Shown piece after piece: positions 25,946 through 40,163 of a stretch of 64,000 nt of DNA; within the stretch, counting starts at the first letter, position 1; the number at the start of each line of letters is the position of its first letter. Made by a program: the position numbers and the translations under genes. Under the pieces are notes generated by a model. That model was not told the origin of the DNA and searched no databases. It saw only the letters and a list, made by a program, of their open reading frames with translations. The stretch comes from Glandiceps talaboti. Taxonomy: Eukaryota; Hemichordata; Enteropneusta; Spengelidae. Location of the stretch: the NCBI RefSeq assembly GCF_964340395.1, contig NC_135567.1, positions 8,362,658 through 8,426,657 on the forward strand, read 5' to 3'.

Positions 25946-28450
25946 TGGACTGTATACTATACTATATACCACATACTCTACTATACTATAATCTACTACA
26001 CTATACTATACTATACTAGACTAGACTATACTAGATTATACTAGACTCTATACTATATACGATAGTGTAGGAATAGAATAATATTATAGTATATTATTGT
26101 ACAGTATATAGTAGAGTATATTATACAGTACTGTATGGTATAGTATGCTATACTATACACTACACTATAATATACACTATACACTATATTCCATATATTC
26201 TACTATACTATAATCTACTACACTATACTATACTATACTATACTATGCTATACTAGACTCTATACTGTATACAATAGTGTAGGTATAGAATAATATTATA
26301 GTATATTATTGTACTGTATATAGTAGAGTATATTATATAGTACTGTATGGTATAGTATGCTATACTATACACTACACTATAATATACACTATACACTATA
26401 TTCCATATACTCTATTATACTCTAGTATATTATACTATACTATACTAGACTATACTATACTTTGCTATGCTATACTATATACCATATGCTCTACTATACT
26501 ATACTATGCTAGACTATATATGATAGTATAGGTATAGAATAATATTATAGTATTGTATTGTACAGTATATAGTATAGTACGGTATGGTATAGTATGCTAT
26601 ACTATACACTAAACTATACTATATTCCACATACTCTACTATACTCTAGTATATTATACCATAATATACTATACTATACTATACTATACTATTATATACTA
26701 TAATATACAATACTATACTATGCTATGCTATACTATATACCATATACTATACTTTACTATATACCATACTATATGATATACTATGCTATACTATACTACA
26801 ATGTACACTACACTATACTATATTCCACATACTCTACTATACTCTAGTATATTATACCATAATATACTATACTATACTATTATATACTATAATATACAAT
26901 ACTATACTATGATATGCTATACTATATACCATATACTATACTTTACTATATACCATACTATATGATATACTATGCTATACTATACTACACTACACTATAC
27001 TATATACTCTACTATATTATACTATACTATACTATTCTATACTATATAATATACTATATTATAATATATACTACACTATACTATGTACTATACTATACTA
27101 CACAAAATAACATATACTCTACTATACTATACTATGTACTATACCATACTACCAGTATACTATACTATATATTATACTATATAATGTACTATACTAGACT
27201 ATATATAATATGTACTATATATTATAGTATAGGTATCGAATAATATAGTATAGTATTGTACAGTATATAGTATACTATACTATGTAGTATGGTATATAGT
27301 ATAGTATATAGTATACTAGTAGTATAGAATAGTATAGTATAGTATAGTATAGTATGGTATAGTATAGTATACAGTATAATATAGTATAGTATATAGTACA
27401 GTATATAGCATAGTCTAGTATATAGTATAGTATAAAATAGTATAGTTTATGGTATATAGCATAGCATAGTATAGTATAGTATAATATAGTATAGTACATT
27501 ATACAGTACAGTGTAGTATATTATAGTATAGTATAGTGTAGTATAGTACAGTATAGTATAGTGCAGAATAGTAAAGTATAGTATATAGTATATAGCATAA
27601 TAAAATACATAGTATATAGTATAGTTTAATATATAGTACAGTACATAGCATTATAGCAATATAGCATTATAGTCTGGTATATAGTACAGTATAGTATAGT
27701 ATAGTTTAGTATATACATGCAGTATAGTATAGTATACTATATAGTATAGTATAATATAGTATAGTATACTATATAGTACAGTATATAGTATAGTCTGGTA
27801 TATAGTATACTATACTATATAGTAGAGTATACTATACTATATACCATATACTATACTATACTATACACTATAATTTACTATATACCATACTATATGATAT
27901 ACTATACTATACTTGATTTAATACTATACTATACTACACTACACTATACTATATTCCATATACTCTACTCTACTATATTATACCACACTATACTATATTA
28001 TATTATACTATGCTATCATGCTATACACCATATACTATACTATATTATATAATATACTATATTATACTATATACTATACTTGACTATATACGATACTATA
28101 CTATACTATGCTATATACCATATACTATACTATACTCTACTATTCACCATATACTATACTCTACTATACTACACTATACTATATACCATATACTATACTC
28201 TACTATACTACACGACTATATACCATATAGTATACATTACTATACTCTACTATACTATACTATACTAGACTACCATACTAGACTATATACTATATAATAT
28301 AGTATAGGTATAGAATATTATAGTATAGTATTGTACAGTATATTGTATAGTACAGTATATAGTATAGTATAATATAGTATATAGTATATAGCATAGCATA
28401 GTATATAGTATATAGTCTTGTATAGTTTATAGTATAGTACCATACACTAT
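25946..28450. repeat. Pentanucleotide satellite, right block with strand switches
   Basis: Polarity is actat from 25946 to about 27235 (with short tagtat islands), agtat to about 27830, actat to about 28290, then agtat to about 28450. Segments near 26100 and 26290, and near 26640 and 26820, are internal duplications of about 190 bp. Confidence 0.95.
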
Positions 28451-29480
28451 TATAAGCCCAGTGGATGTATTTGTATAGAACAAAATGTTCACTTGGTAAG
28501 CCCACATAGGGCAAGTAAATAAATAAAACAAACTATACTATACTTTGTACTTGATCTTTTTTTCATTATCATTTGTGTCAATATGACTTGGAATGATTTA
28601 AACTTTTGAAACCCTAAAATTAGTGATACTTTTATGATATAACTAAGTTGTGTTTTACTTATGAATGGTGCTCTAAATGGCCTCCAAAAGGTGTTCATTT
28701 TTCAAAAGATCTTACCATGGGAGGGGGACACCCCCTCCCACTTGTATAGCATGCACGCATGGGCATAGCATGCACTTCTCCCGACACTTTTTCAAGTTCT
28801 CTCCCTACTTTGAAACTTACTGAAACCCCTAGGTTTACAATTATGTTAATTTCATTTCTAATAATGTACTTTATAATTAGCTGAATTAATCTATAATGAT
28901 AATAGTTCACTCAATGTAAGAGATATCCTAGAACTTTTGGTTACTAAAACCATGAATATTTTGCACAGCTATGAACAGACAATCATACTTCTCATAGGGT
29001 TCCTGCCTAAAGAGCTTTATATATTGCAAGAAAGAACAAGAATATTTCTTGTCAACAGATGTGGGGGGGGGGGGGGGGGGGGCAGTGTTTTTTTATTTGT
29101 CAGCAGGGGTGGGGTGAACAAAAAGTCAGCGTAAAATCTGATCGCTCCCTAAAATCAGTCTCATTCAACAACAAAAAATAAAACTGAATCAAATAAAATG
29201 AAATCATTCACCACTTACATGCTAGCTTCACTCTGTGTATAACATGTAAAATTGTCAGATATATAGAAGTCCACACTGGTTTTCTGTTCATTTTACATTT
29301 TATTACTTATTAATATTATCCATGATTTAAGTTATATGACTATATCTCTTTGCAATATCCAAAATTTTTCTAATGACAAAAGATTGTGTCTTTTAACATT
29401 CTCATTTAACAAGTGCTTGAAGTACAAATTACAAAAACACGTGTGTTTACACCAACGAAGAGAGCCAAGAGACAAGATTA
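28451..29480. other. AT-rich non-coding DNA
   Basis: Contains a g/c-rich hairpin gggagggggac / accccctccc at 28718-28740 and a poly-G run at 29062-29083. No exon is recognised. Confidence 0.4.
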
Positions 29481-30854
29481 AACAAAATTCACATTTTTAT
29501 ACCTAATTTTCATGTCACTGATGAGATCATCATATGCTTAACACTTCTTCATCTATATACCCCAAGAGCCATTCAAATTAATTTCCAGCTCATTACTTTT
29601 GGAATTAAAGATTATTTTACCAAAAAGACACATTTTAGCCATAATTTGCATATCAATAATGGAATCATCATGTTCTGAATAATTCTTAAAGCAATAAAAA
29701 AAAATAATTGTTTGATTCCGGTTATCTGACCCTGCCTAGTTTTTCACTGCCGACCCTAACCTTTTTATTAACAAGTTCAAGAAAAAAATTGTAACATCAC
29801 AAAAATTATGAAGTCTCGCAAGAATTGGTGGATGCACAAACTGACATCAATTTAAAAAGACAATATAAAACTTTTCTTCCAAAATGTAATGACTGTACAT
29901 CTGATGAGAAGAAACCAAAAACAGAGAGCATATGGAGAACAATGAAAAACATAACTACCTCAGATATGAAAAAAAATATTTAGAAAAAAAGAAATATAAA
30001 ATGGCATTGTAGCACAACTATTGTTTTCCAAAATACTGCCAATGGCGATGTAGCACAACTGTAGTTTTTTAAAATATTTATCCATATGCTAGTCCATTCT
30101 AAAAATAGGTGTTCATTTGTTGAATGACTATCCAGTTGCCTATCCAAACATGTTATGTTTGTCACATATGTGATTATTGGGCTGTTGCCATGGGCGGGGC
30201 CACTGTTGCTAGGGATATTTGCATACATTTTTTGAATGTTTACTAACTGCCTACCAGATGGTGTTCTTATTTAACCAAAATTTACTGCCATTTGGTTGTT
30301 GCTAAGGCCATGGTCATGGTTGCTAGGGCCAATTGTGTCAAACTATTCTAAAGGAAATCTGCAGAACAACACTTCTAGAACCATCTCACCAAATTTCAGT
30401 TTCCCTGACCAAGTACTTTTTGAGATATAAATTTTTGACCAATTTACATGTTTACACCTAATTTGGATGTTACTGATGAGATCATTATATGCTTAATATT
30501 TCTTCATCTATACACCGGCAGATACATCCCTGTTAAAAGTTCAGCCCAATCTACTGAGTAGTTTTGGAATTGTAGGTTTTTAACCAAAAAGCCCTACTTT
30601 GCATATTACACATGGAAACATCATGTCATGAACAAATCTTAATTTACACACCCCTGAGAATGTTCCCACCAAATTTCAGGCCAATCTGCCCAGTAGTTTT
30701 GTAGTTTAAATTCTTTGACAAAAATCACATTTTTGACCCAAAACCCATATATCTGATGTGATCATTTTCATTTGAACAATTTCACTACTAGACATCCAAT
30801 ATAACATGACCACCAAGTATCAAAGAAATCGGACTGCAGTTTTCGACTAAGTTG

Positions 30855-30900
<46 letters not shown>

Positions 30901-30925
30901 TCATTTCAATTGTATTAAAAATGTT
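29480..30925. repeat. Dispersed repeat complex ending in (CA)n
   Basis: Several related blocks of the family seen at 5160, 8040 and 12230: ctgatgagatcatcatatgc, ttgctaaggccatggtcatg, accaaatttcag, gatgtgatcattttcatttg, aagttgtttacacac, with (CA)n at 30850-30897 and a ttcaattgtattaaaaa tail. It is probably two or three tandem or nested copies. Confidence 0.6.
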
Positions 30926-31216
30926 CAAAATAGAGCTCATGTCCTTGTGCACAACTAATTGATTTAAGATCTAAATTTCTGTTTTACTACACATAGAGTC
31001 TGAAGTTATTTTTTTTCTCTTAGAGACGAGCAAAACAACACCTTCTTTGAATAGGACATCTGTTATGTACTGTGTAACAAACCTGTAAGAGATAAGAAAG
31101 TTAACAAAGGATTAATACATTTATTGTTCAACTCTAAAACTTGCAAATATTTATGGTCAAAGTATTGGTGTAGTATTTGATCATGATTTCTTTTGCTAGT
31201 TATGTTTCTGTTAAAT

Positions 31217-34200
31217 GAGATTTGGAAAAGAGCAAAGTTTGCAAGGCTAGGTACATGTAACTCTGGTGTCCGGTCTCAGTTACATGTACATGCTAAAAAT
31301 CAAAATGGCGGACATTTTTCTAATAAATTTTAGTAGTTTAGTCTAAGATGGATAGAAATAGGTGAAAAACAGTGAGAGTGTTATTGTAGCATGATTCAAT
31401 TTGGAAAGGAGTATAGTTTGTAAGGTTAGGTAACTCTGGTGTCTGGTCTCCTAGTTACATGCTAAAAATCAAAATGGCTGACATTTTTCTAACAAATTTT
31501 AGTAGTTTAGTCTAAGATGGATAGAAATAGGTGAAAAACAGTGACAGTGTTATTGTAGCATGATTCAATTTGGAAAGGAGTATAGTTTGTAAGGTTAGGT
31601 AACTCTGGTGTCTGGTCTCCTAGTTACATGCTAAAAATCAAAATGGCGGACATTTTTCTAACAAATTTTAGTAGTTTAGTCTAAGATGGATAGAAATAGG
31701 TGAAAAACAGTGACAGTGTTATTGTAGCATGATTCAATTTGGAAAGGAGTATAGTTTGTAAGGTTAGGTAACTCTGGTGTCTGGTCTCCTAGTTACATGC
31801 TAAAAATCAAAATGGCGGACATTTTTCTAAGAAATTTTAGTAGTGTAGTCTAAGATGGATAGAAATAGGTGAAAAACAGTGACAGTGTTATTGTAGCATG
31901 ATTCAATTTGGAAAGGAGTATAGTTTGTAAGGTTAGGTAACTCTGGTGTCTGGTCTCCTAGTTACATGCTAAAAATCAAAATGGCGGACATTTTTCTAAT
32001 AAATTTTAGTAGTTTAGTCTAAGATGGATAGAAATAGGTGAAAAACAGTGACAGTGTTATTGTAGCATGATTCAATTTGGAAAGGAGTATAGTTTGTAAG
32101 GTTAGGTAACTCTGGTGTCTGGTCTCCTAGTTACATGCTAAAAATCAAAATGGCGGACATTTTTCTAATAAATTTTAGTAGTTTAGTCTAAGATGGATAG
32201 AAATAGGTGAAAAACAGTGACAGTGTTATTGTAGCATGAATGAATTTGGAAAGGAGTATAGTTTGTAAGGCTAGGTAACTCTGGTGTCTGGTCTCCTAGT
32301 TACATGCTAAAAATCAAAATGGCGGACATTTTTCTAATAAATTTTAGTAGTTTAGTCTAAGATGGATAGAAATAGGTGAAAAACAGTGACAGTGTTATTG
32401 TAGCATGATTCAATTTGGAAAGGAGTATAGTTTGTAAGGCTAGGTAACTCTGGTGTCTGGTCTCCTAGTTACATGCTAAAAATCAAAATGGCTGACATTT
32501 TTCTAACAAATTTTAGTAGTTTAGTCTAAGATGGATAGAAATAGGTGAAAAACAGTGACAGTGTTATTGTAGCATGATTCAATTTGGAAAGGAGTATAGT
32601 TTGTAAGGTTAGGTAACTCTGGTGTCTGGTCTCCTAGTTACATGCTAAAAATCAAAATGGCGGACATTTTTCTAATAAATTTTAGTAGTTTAGTCTAAGA
32701 TGGATAGAAATAGGTGAAAAACAGTGACAGTGTTATTGTAGCATGATTCAATTTGGAAAGGAGTATAGTTTGTAAGGTTAGGTAACTCTGGTGTCTGGTC
32801 TCCTAGTTACATGCTAAAAATCAAAATGGCTGACATTTTTCTAACAAATTTTAGTAGTTTAGTCTAAGATGGATAGAAATAGGTAAAAAACAGTGACAGT
32901 GTTATTGTAGCATGAATGAATTTGGAAAAGAGTATAGTTTGTAAGGCTAGGTAACTCTGGTGTCTGGTCTCCTAGTTACATGCTAAAAATCAAAATGGCT
33001 GACATTTTTCTAACAAATTTTAGTAGTTTAGTCTAAGATGGATAGAAATACATGAAAAACAGTGACAGTGTTATTGTAGCATGATTCAATTTGGAAAGGA
33101 GTATAGTTTGTAAGGCTAGGTAACTCTGGTGTCTGGTCTCCTAGTTACATGCTAAAAATCAAAATGGCTGACATTTTTCTAACAAATTTTAGTAGTTTAG
33201 TCTAAGATGGATAGAAATAGGTAAAAAACAGTGACAGTGTTATTGTAGCATGAATGAATTTGGAAAAGAGTATAGTTTGTAAGGCTAGGTAACTCTGGTG
33301 TCTGGTCTCCTAGTTACATGCTAAAAATCAAAATGGCTGACATTTTTCTAACAAATTTTAGTAGTTTAGTCTAAGATGGATAGAAATAGGTGAAAAACAG
33401 TGACAGTGTTATTGTAGCATGATTCAATTTGGAAAGGAGTATAGTTTGTAAGGTTAGGTAACTCTGGTGTCTGGTCTCCTAGTTACATGCTAAAAATCAA
33501 AATGGCGGACATTTTTCTAATAAATTTTAGTAGTTTAGTCTAAGATGGATAGAAATAGGTAAAAAACAGTGACAGTGTTATTGTAGCATGATTCAATTTG
33601 GAAAGGAGTATAGTTTGTAAGGTTAGGTAACTCTGGTGTCTGGTCTCCTAGTTACATGCTAAAAATCAAAATGGCGGACATTTTTCTAATAAATTTTAGT
33701 AGTTTAGTCTAAGATGGATAGAAATAGGTGAAAAACAGTGACAGTGTTATTGTAGCATGAATGAATTTGGAAAGGAGTATAGTTTGTAAGGCTAGGTAAC
33801 TCTGGTGTCTGGTCTCCTAGTTACATGCTAAAAATCAAAATGGCGGACATTTTTCTAATAAATTTTAGTAGTTTAGTCTAAGATGGATAGAAATAGGTGA
33901 AAAACAGTGACAGTGTTATTGTAGCATGATTCAATTTGGAAAGGAGTATAGTTTGTAAGGTTAGGTAACTCTGGTGTCTGGTCTCCTAGTTACATGCTAA
34001 AAATCAAAATGGCTGACATTTTTCTAACAAATTTTAGTAGTTTAGTCTAAGATGGATAGAAATAGGTGAAAAACAGTGACAGTGTTATTGTAGCATGATT
34101 CAATTTGGAAAGGAGTATAGTTTGTAAGGTTAGGTAACTCTGGTGTCTGGTCTCCTAGTTACATGCTAAAAATCAAAATGGCGGACATTTTTCTAATAAA

Positions 34201-37200
34201 TTTTAGTAGTTTAGTCTAAGATGGATAGAAATAGGTAAAAAACAGTGACAGTGTTATTGTAGCATGATTCAATTTGGAAAGGAGTATAGTTTGTAAGGTT
34301 AGGTAACTCTGGTGTCTGGTCTCCTAGTTACATGCTAAAAATCAAAATGGCGGACATTTTTCTAATAAATTTTAGTAGTTTAGTCTAAGATGGATAGAAA
34401 TAGGTGAAAAACAGTGACAGTGTTATTGTAGCATGATTCAATTTGGAAAGGAGTATAGTTTGTAAGGTTAGGTAACTCTGGTGTCTGGTCTCCTAGTTAC
34501 ATGCTAAAAATCAAAATGGCGGACATTTTTCTAATAAATTTTAGTAGTTTAGTCTAAGATGGATAGAAATAGGTAAAAAACAGTGACAGTGTTATTGTAG
34601 CATGATTCAATTTGGAAAGGAGTATAGTTTGTAAGGTTAGGTAACTCTGGTGTCTGGTCTCCTAGTTACATGCTAAAAATCAAAATGGCGGACATTTTTC
34701 TAATAAATTTTAGTAGTTTAGTCTAAGATGGATAGAAATAGGTGAAAAACAGTGACAGTGTTATTGTAGCATGAATGAATTTGGAAAGGAGTATAGTTTG
34801 TAAGGCTAGGTAACTCTGGTGTCTGGTCTCCTAGTTACATGCTAAAAATCAAAATGGCGGACATTTTTCTAATAAATTTTAGTAGTTTAGTCTAAGATGG
34901 ATAGAAATAGGTGAAAAACAGTGACAGTGTTATTGTAGCATGATTCAATTTGGAAAGGAGTATAGTTTGTAAGGTTAGGTAACTCTGGTGTCTGGTCTCC
35001 TAGTTACATGCTAAAAATCAAAATGGCGGACATTTTTCTAATAAATTTTAGTAGTTTAGTCTAAGATGGATAGAAATAGGTGAAAAACAGTGACAGTGTT
35101 ATTGTAGCATGATTCAATTTGGAAAGGAGTATAGTTTGTAAGGTTAGGTAACTCTGGTGTCTGGTCTCCTAGTTACATGCTAAAAATCAAAATGGCGGAC
35201 ATTTTTCTAATAAATTTTAGTAGTTTAGTCTAAGATGGATAGAAATAGGTGAAAAACAGTGACAGTGTTATTGTAGCATGAATGAATTTGGAAAGGAGTA
35301 TAGTTTGTAAGGCTAGGTAACTCTGGTGTCTGGTCTCCTAGTTACATGCTAAAAATCAAAATGGCGGACATTTTTCTAATAAATTTTAGTAGTTTAGTCT
35401 AAGATGGATAGAAATAGGTGAAAAACAGTGACAGTGTTATTGTAGCATGATTCAATTTGGAAAGGAGTATAGTTTGTAAGGTTAGGTAACTCTGGTGTCT
35501 GGTCTCCTAGTTACATGCTAAAAATCAAAATGGCGGACATTTTTCTAACAAATTTTAGTAGTTTAGTCTAAGATGGATAGAAATAGGTGAAAAACAGTGA
35601 CAGTGTTATTGTAGCATGATTCAATTTGGAAAGGAGTATAGTTTGTAAGGCTAGGTAACTCTGGTGTCTGGTCTCCTAGTTACATGCTAAAAATCAAAAT
35701 GGCTGACATTTTTCTAACAAATTTTAGTAGTTTAGTCTAAGATGGATAGAAATAGGTGAAAAACAGTGACAGTGTTATTGTAGCATGATTCAATTTGGAA
35801 AGGAGTATAGTTTGTAAGGTTAGGTAACTCTGGTGTCTGGTCTCCTAGTTACATGCTAAAAATCAAAATGGCTGACATTTTTCTAACAAATTTTAGTAGT
35901 TTAGTCTAAGATGGATAGAAATAGGTGAAAAACAGTGACAGTGTTATTGTAGCATGATTCAATTTGGAAAGGAGTATAGTTTGTAAGGCTAGGTAACTCT
36001 GGTGTCTGGTCTCCTAGTTACATGCTAAAAATCAAAATGGCTGACATTTTTCTAACAAATTTTAGTAGTTTAGTCTAAGATGGATAGAAATAGGTGAAAA
36101 ACAGTGACAGTGTTATTGTAGCATGATTCAATTTGGAAAGGAGTATAGTTTGTAAGGTTAGGTAACTCTGGTGTCTGGTCTCCTAGTTACATGCTAAAAA
36201 TCAAAATGGCAGACATTTTTCTAACAAATTTTAGTAGTTTAGTCTAAGATGGATAGAAATAGGTGAAAAACAGTGACAGTGTTATTGTAGCATGATTCAA
36301 TTTGGAAAGGAGTATAGTTTGTAAGGTTAGGTAACTCTGGTGTCTGGTCTCCTAGTTACATGCTAAAAATCAAAATGGCGGACATTTTTCTAATAAATTT
36401 TAGTAGTTTAGTCTAAGATGGATAGAAATAGGTAAAAAACAGTGACAGTGTTATTGTAGCATGAATGAATTTGGAAAAGAGTATAGTTTGTAAGGCTAGG
36501 TAACTCTGGTGTCTGGTCTCCTAGTTACATGCTAAAAATCAAAATGGCTGACATTTTTCTAACAAATTTTAGTAGTTTAGTCTAAGATGGATAGAAATAG
36601 GTGAAAAACAGTGACAGTGTTATTGTAGCATGATTCAATTTGGAAAGGAGTATAGTTTGTAAGGTTAGGTAACTCTGGTGTCTGGTCTCCTAGTTACATG
36701 CTAAAAATCAAAATGGCGGACATTTTTCTAATAAATTTTAGTAGTTTAGTCTAAGATGGATAGAAATAGGTGAAAAACAGTGACAGTGTTATTGTAGCAT
36801 GATTCAATTTGGAAAGGAGTATAGTTTGTAAGGTTAGGTAACTCTGGTGTCTGGTCTCCTAGTTACATGCTAAAAATCAAAATGGCGGACATTTTTCTAT
36901 CAAATTTTAGTAGTTTAGTCTAAGATGGATAGAAATAGGTAAAAAACAGTGACAGTGTTATTGTAGCATGAATGAATTTGGAAAAGAGTATAGTTTGTAA
37001 GGCTAGGTAACTCTGGTGTCTGGTCTCCTAGTTACATGCTAAAAATCAAAATGGCTGACATTTTTCTAACAAATTTTAGTAGTTTAGTCTAAGATGGATA
37101 GAAATAGGTGAAAAACAGTGACAGTGTTATTGTAGCATGAATGAATTTGGAAAGGAGTATAGTTTGTAAGGTTAGGTAACTCTGGTGTCTGGTCTCCTAG

Positions 37201-37645
37201 TTACATGCTAAAAATCAAAATGGCGGACATTTTTCTAATAAATGTTAGTAGTTTAGTCTAAGATGGATAGAAGTAGGTGAGAAACAGTGACAGTGTTGTT
37301 GTAGCATGATTCAATTTGGAAAGGAGCATAGTTTGTAAGTCTAGGTAACTCTGGTGTCTGGTCTCCTAGTTACATGCTAAAAATCAAAATGGCGGACATT
37401 TTTGTAATAAATTTTAATAGTTTATACTAAGATGGATAGAAGTAGGTGAGAAACAGTGACAGTGTTGTTGTAGCATGAATGAATTTGGAATAGAGCATAG
37501 TTTGCAAGGCTAGGTATAACTCTGGTGTCTGGCCTCATACAAAAATGTAGTTACATTTGTACATGTTTAAAACGAAAATTGCGAACATTTTTGTAATAAA
37601 TTTTAGTACTTTAGTCTAAGATTGGTAAAGGAAGGTCAAAAACAA
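31217..37645. repeat. 169-bp satellite, about 38 tandem copies
   Basis: The spacing between gattcaatttgg in successive units is exactly 169 bp (31393, 31562, 31731). Each unit runs through ggtaactctggtgtctgg, tctcctagttacatgc, aaaaatcaaaatggcggac, ttttagtagtttagtctaag and acagtgacagtgttattg. Inner copies are almost identical. They differ mainly at ggcggac/ggctgac, aataaa/aacaaa and gattcaa/gaatgaa. The first and last copies are clearly more diverged. No unit has a usable ORF. Confidence 0.98.
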
Positions 37646-37689
37646 GGAAAGAGTTGATTTAGAATCCACCAGTTTGGAAAGAGCTTGTT

Positions 37690-38960
37690 TTGTCAAGAAT
37701 GATAGCCCTGTGAAACTTACAAGTGTGTCTCTGAATTGTCTTTTATATGCTGATGAGTCTCTACCACTAGAAATTAAAGTTGAGTTGCAAAGTTGTTTAT
37801 TTAAATTACATTATTTTGTACAAAGTAGAAAATAATAATCAACATTAAGAAATCAAGGTCATATGTAAATACAGGAAATCCAAATTTTATTTTTTATAAT
37901 TTTACTCTCGACAATGTAAGCCTAAGAGAATACTGTTTTCTTGGTATCATTATTTCTTCTAACAGTAAATTTAAACAAAACCTCAATAACTTGAAGTTTA
38001 AATCCACGAGAGCTCTCTTAAGTTCATGTATAACTATTTCTTCTAACTAGAGTATTTCTATTGATGTGGCTTTAGATCTCTTTGATTGTTTAATTGTTGC
38101 TATTGTGACTTACAGATGTGAAGTTTGGGGTTATGAAATTGAGAAATTTTCAGATTCTTGTTGATGTTTTTTTTTTCTTTTTATAGATTTCTACTTTGGG
38201 TTTCTTATAAGATATCAAGATGTGGTATTGTTGGAGAATTAGGTCATTTCCCCACTAATTTCACTGTAATTAAACTTCTGTTAAAGTATTGGTATAGATT
38301 AATTGTCGATGGACAATTTATTGTGAGCAGCCTACATTTGTTCTATGTGTTATTCAACATGGGGTATTTATATTTTATTATTAGAAACTTACTTGTTAAA
38401 TATAATGAGAACAGTGTGTGGTCAAATCTTTGCAGGTTTAATTATACTAGGAAGGTTCATCATAATTTTATGACTTATGTCTAGAATTTTGTAATCATGG
38501 TACAGGGAATTACATAATGACATTAGAAGAAAAAAGTACTAATAAAAACAAAATGAGAACATTTAGATTATTTAAAACAGCTTTTGGTTTTGAGAAACAT
38601 CTTCTGCAAATTAAAAATCCAGTTGGTAGAAGACTAGTGACTAAATTTAGAATTTTGGATTATAATATTTATATTGAGTTGGGGAGATGGTGTACTCCTA
38701 AGATTCCTGTACATGATGAAAGAATCTTTAAATTTTGTCAAATTATGCGGTAGAAGATGAATTTCATCATTTCATGCTTTATTCTCATTATACAAATTAA
38801 AGAAAGGCACTTATTCTTCTTCTTTTTCATTAGATAATTCAAATTTTCATTCAGTTTCTGCATATTTTGACCTCAGATGATAGACTTCCTCTTGGAAACT
38901 TTCTAGTCGATGTAAACAGTGCTCCATCAGTTGGTTAAAAGAATATATTTTAATCATTTT
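37690..38960 (+). pseudogene. Decayed LINE reverse transcriptase, C-terminal part
   Basis: The plus strand preserves the end of a LINE ORF with stops and frameshifts. At 37690-37830 the frame reads SLNCLLYADE, corresponding to the LLYADD active site with the second Asp changed to Glu. Further on, SLREYCFLGIIIS and LNNLKFKSTRALL match the region after the catalytic core. At 38550-38750, TFRLFKTAFGFEKHL, LVTKFRILDYNIYIELGRW and PKIPVHDERIFKFC match the conserved C-terminal segment of such LINEs. One base out of frame, VEDEFHHFMLYSHY continues it. It is non-functional and directly abuts the last diverged satellite unit. The clade differs from the intact LINE at 1-2515. Confidence 0.8.
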
Positions 38961-40080
38961 ATTTCTGCATGTTATTTTTGTATGCTTTACCATGCATGTA
39001 AAGATTGACTGACTGTAGACACAGCTGAGAATACAGTACTACTACCAGTATCAATGTCTGTTGTTAAACTTCATGCTAGTCACTAGGAAAGCTCAGAAAA
39101 CTGTCTATGTATACACAATCTTGCATGGTTCTCTTCAAAACATCGTTCATTCCAACAGCTGTGTTTATTCAAAACTCATTATATGGCCCATTTTAAACCC
39201 ACAGAATGTTAATTGTACTTGTGTCAATTGCTTTGTACATTGTATTTTGAGCATAAAGATGCATTCATAATCATGTACGCATAATAAATGTTACACCTCG
39301 TTATCTTATCTTTATCTGTGTTTATGTGTTACAACTCAGAGTGAGACAATGCATAGGGATGGGTCTATACATGGATGTATCACTAATACATCCATGGTCT
39401 ATACTAGCGACAAACACACTACTTTCTAAACTGCATGTCCTGCTTGATATTACGGGAAACGTTTCTGACAATGGAGAATCAGTCCCTTGTGACGTGAGCT
39501 AAGATTCTATTCAAGAATGCTATCTATGATGATCATACAAAATAATGACGTTATTTGGGTATATACAATATTCAAAGTTATCGTTGCCGGCGATTGCTCC
39601 GGAATATTCAGCTGCCAATATTGATTGTTTTGTATTACGGTCGAAATAGAGTAGAATATTGCCATCATTGAATAGTGTATACTTATTAGCACACAATTAC
39701 AAGTTGTTGTGATCCAGACACACGCATAGTTTTTCTAATAATAGTGACACATGTACATTTTTGTCGATGAAAGAACAGGGGTCAACTTACCGTGAAAGTT
39801 CGCACTTGCACTACGCTCTCGCGATGTATACATCTAGACTGGAACACAGACAATTCTGTGACTTGAAGGAGCACTAGCACTGCACGTGAAGTACAAGTGA
39901 CACATGTGCATGATGTGAATAACTATATACACAAACAAATTGTAACGTGTGCAAAATGCGCAGGCGTAAACCCGAATATGTATTAAACCAGACACAGGCG
40001 TTGTTTACCAGTCACATGCGTTACTGGCAACTCTCATGTCTGCAAACTCGACAACGCGCGTACTGCCTCTATCTTTCAGC
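38961..40080. other. Intergenic DNA upstream of zinc-finger gene 1
   Basis: No gene is recognised. CpG content rises from about 39770 towards the promoter. Small ORFs here lack domains. Confidence 0.4.
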
Positions 40081-40163
40081 TTGCTGGGCTGAGGAAGCGG
40101 AAGTATCTTAATTTTTATGAATATCGTTCCGTGTTTAGAACGCTGCACCCCATCATTATCACA
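40020..40163 (+). promoter_or_regulatory. Putative promoter and 5' UTR of zinc-finger gene 1
   Basis: A CpG-rich stretch (gacaacgcgcgtactgcc) with two adjacent GGAAG ETS-like sites (gaggaagcggaagt at 40091-40104) precedes the start codon. No TATA box is evident at the expected place. The transcription start is not determinable. Confidence 0.4.

Noticed and set aside
20161-28297. Many reading frames of YTILYY, LYYTI type in the pentamer region
   Set aside because: They are translations of TATAG/CTATA repeats in several frames and have no gene-like composition.
40131-40163. Longer N-terminus for zinc-finger gene 1 from 40131
   Set aside because: That codon is GTG. The first in-frame ATG is at 40164.
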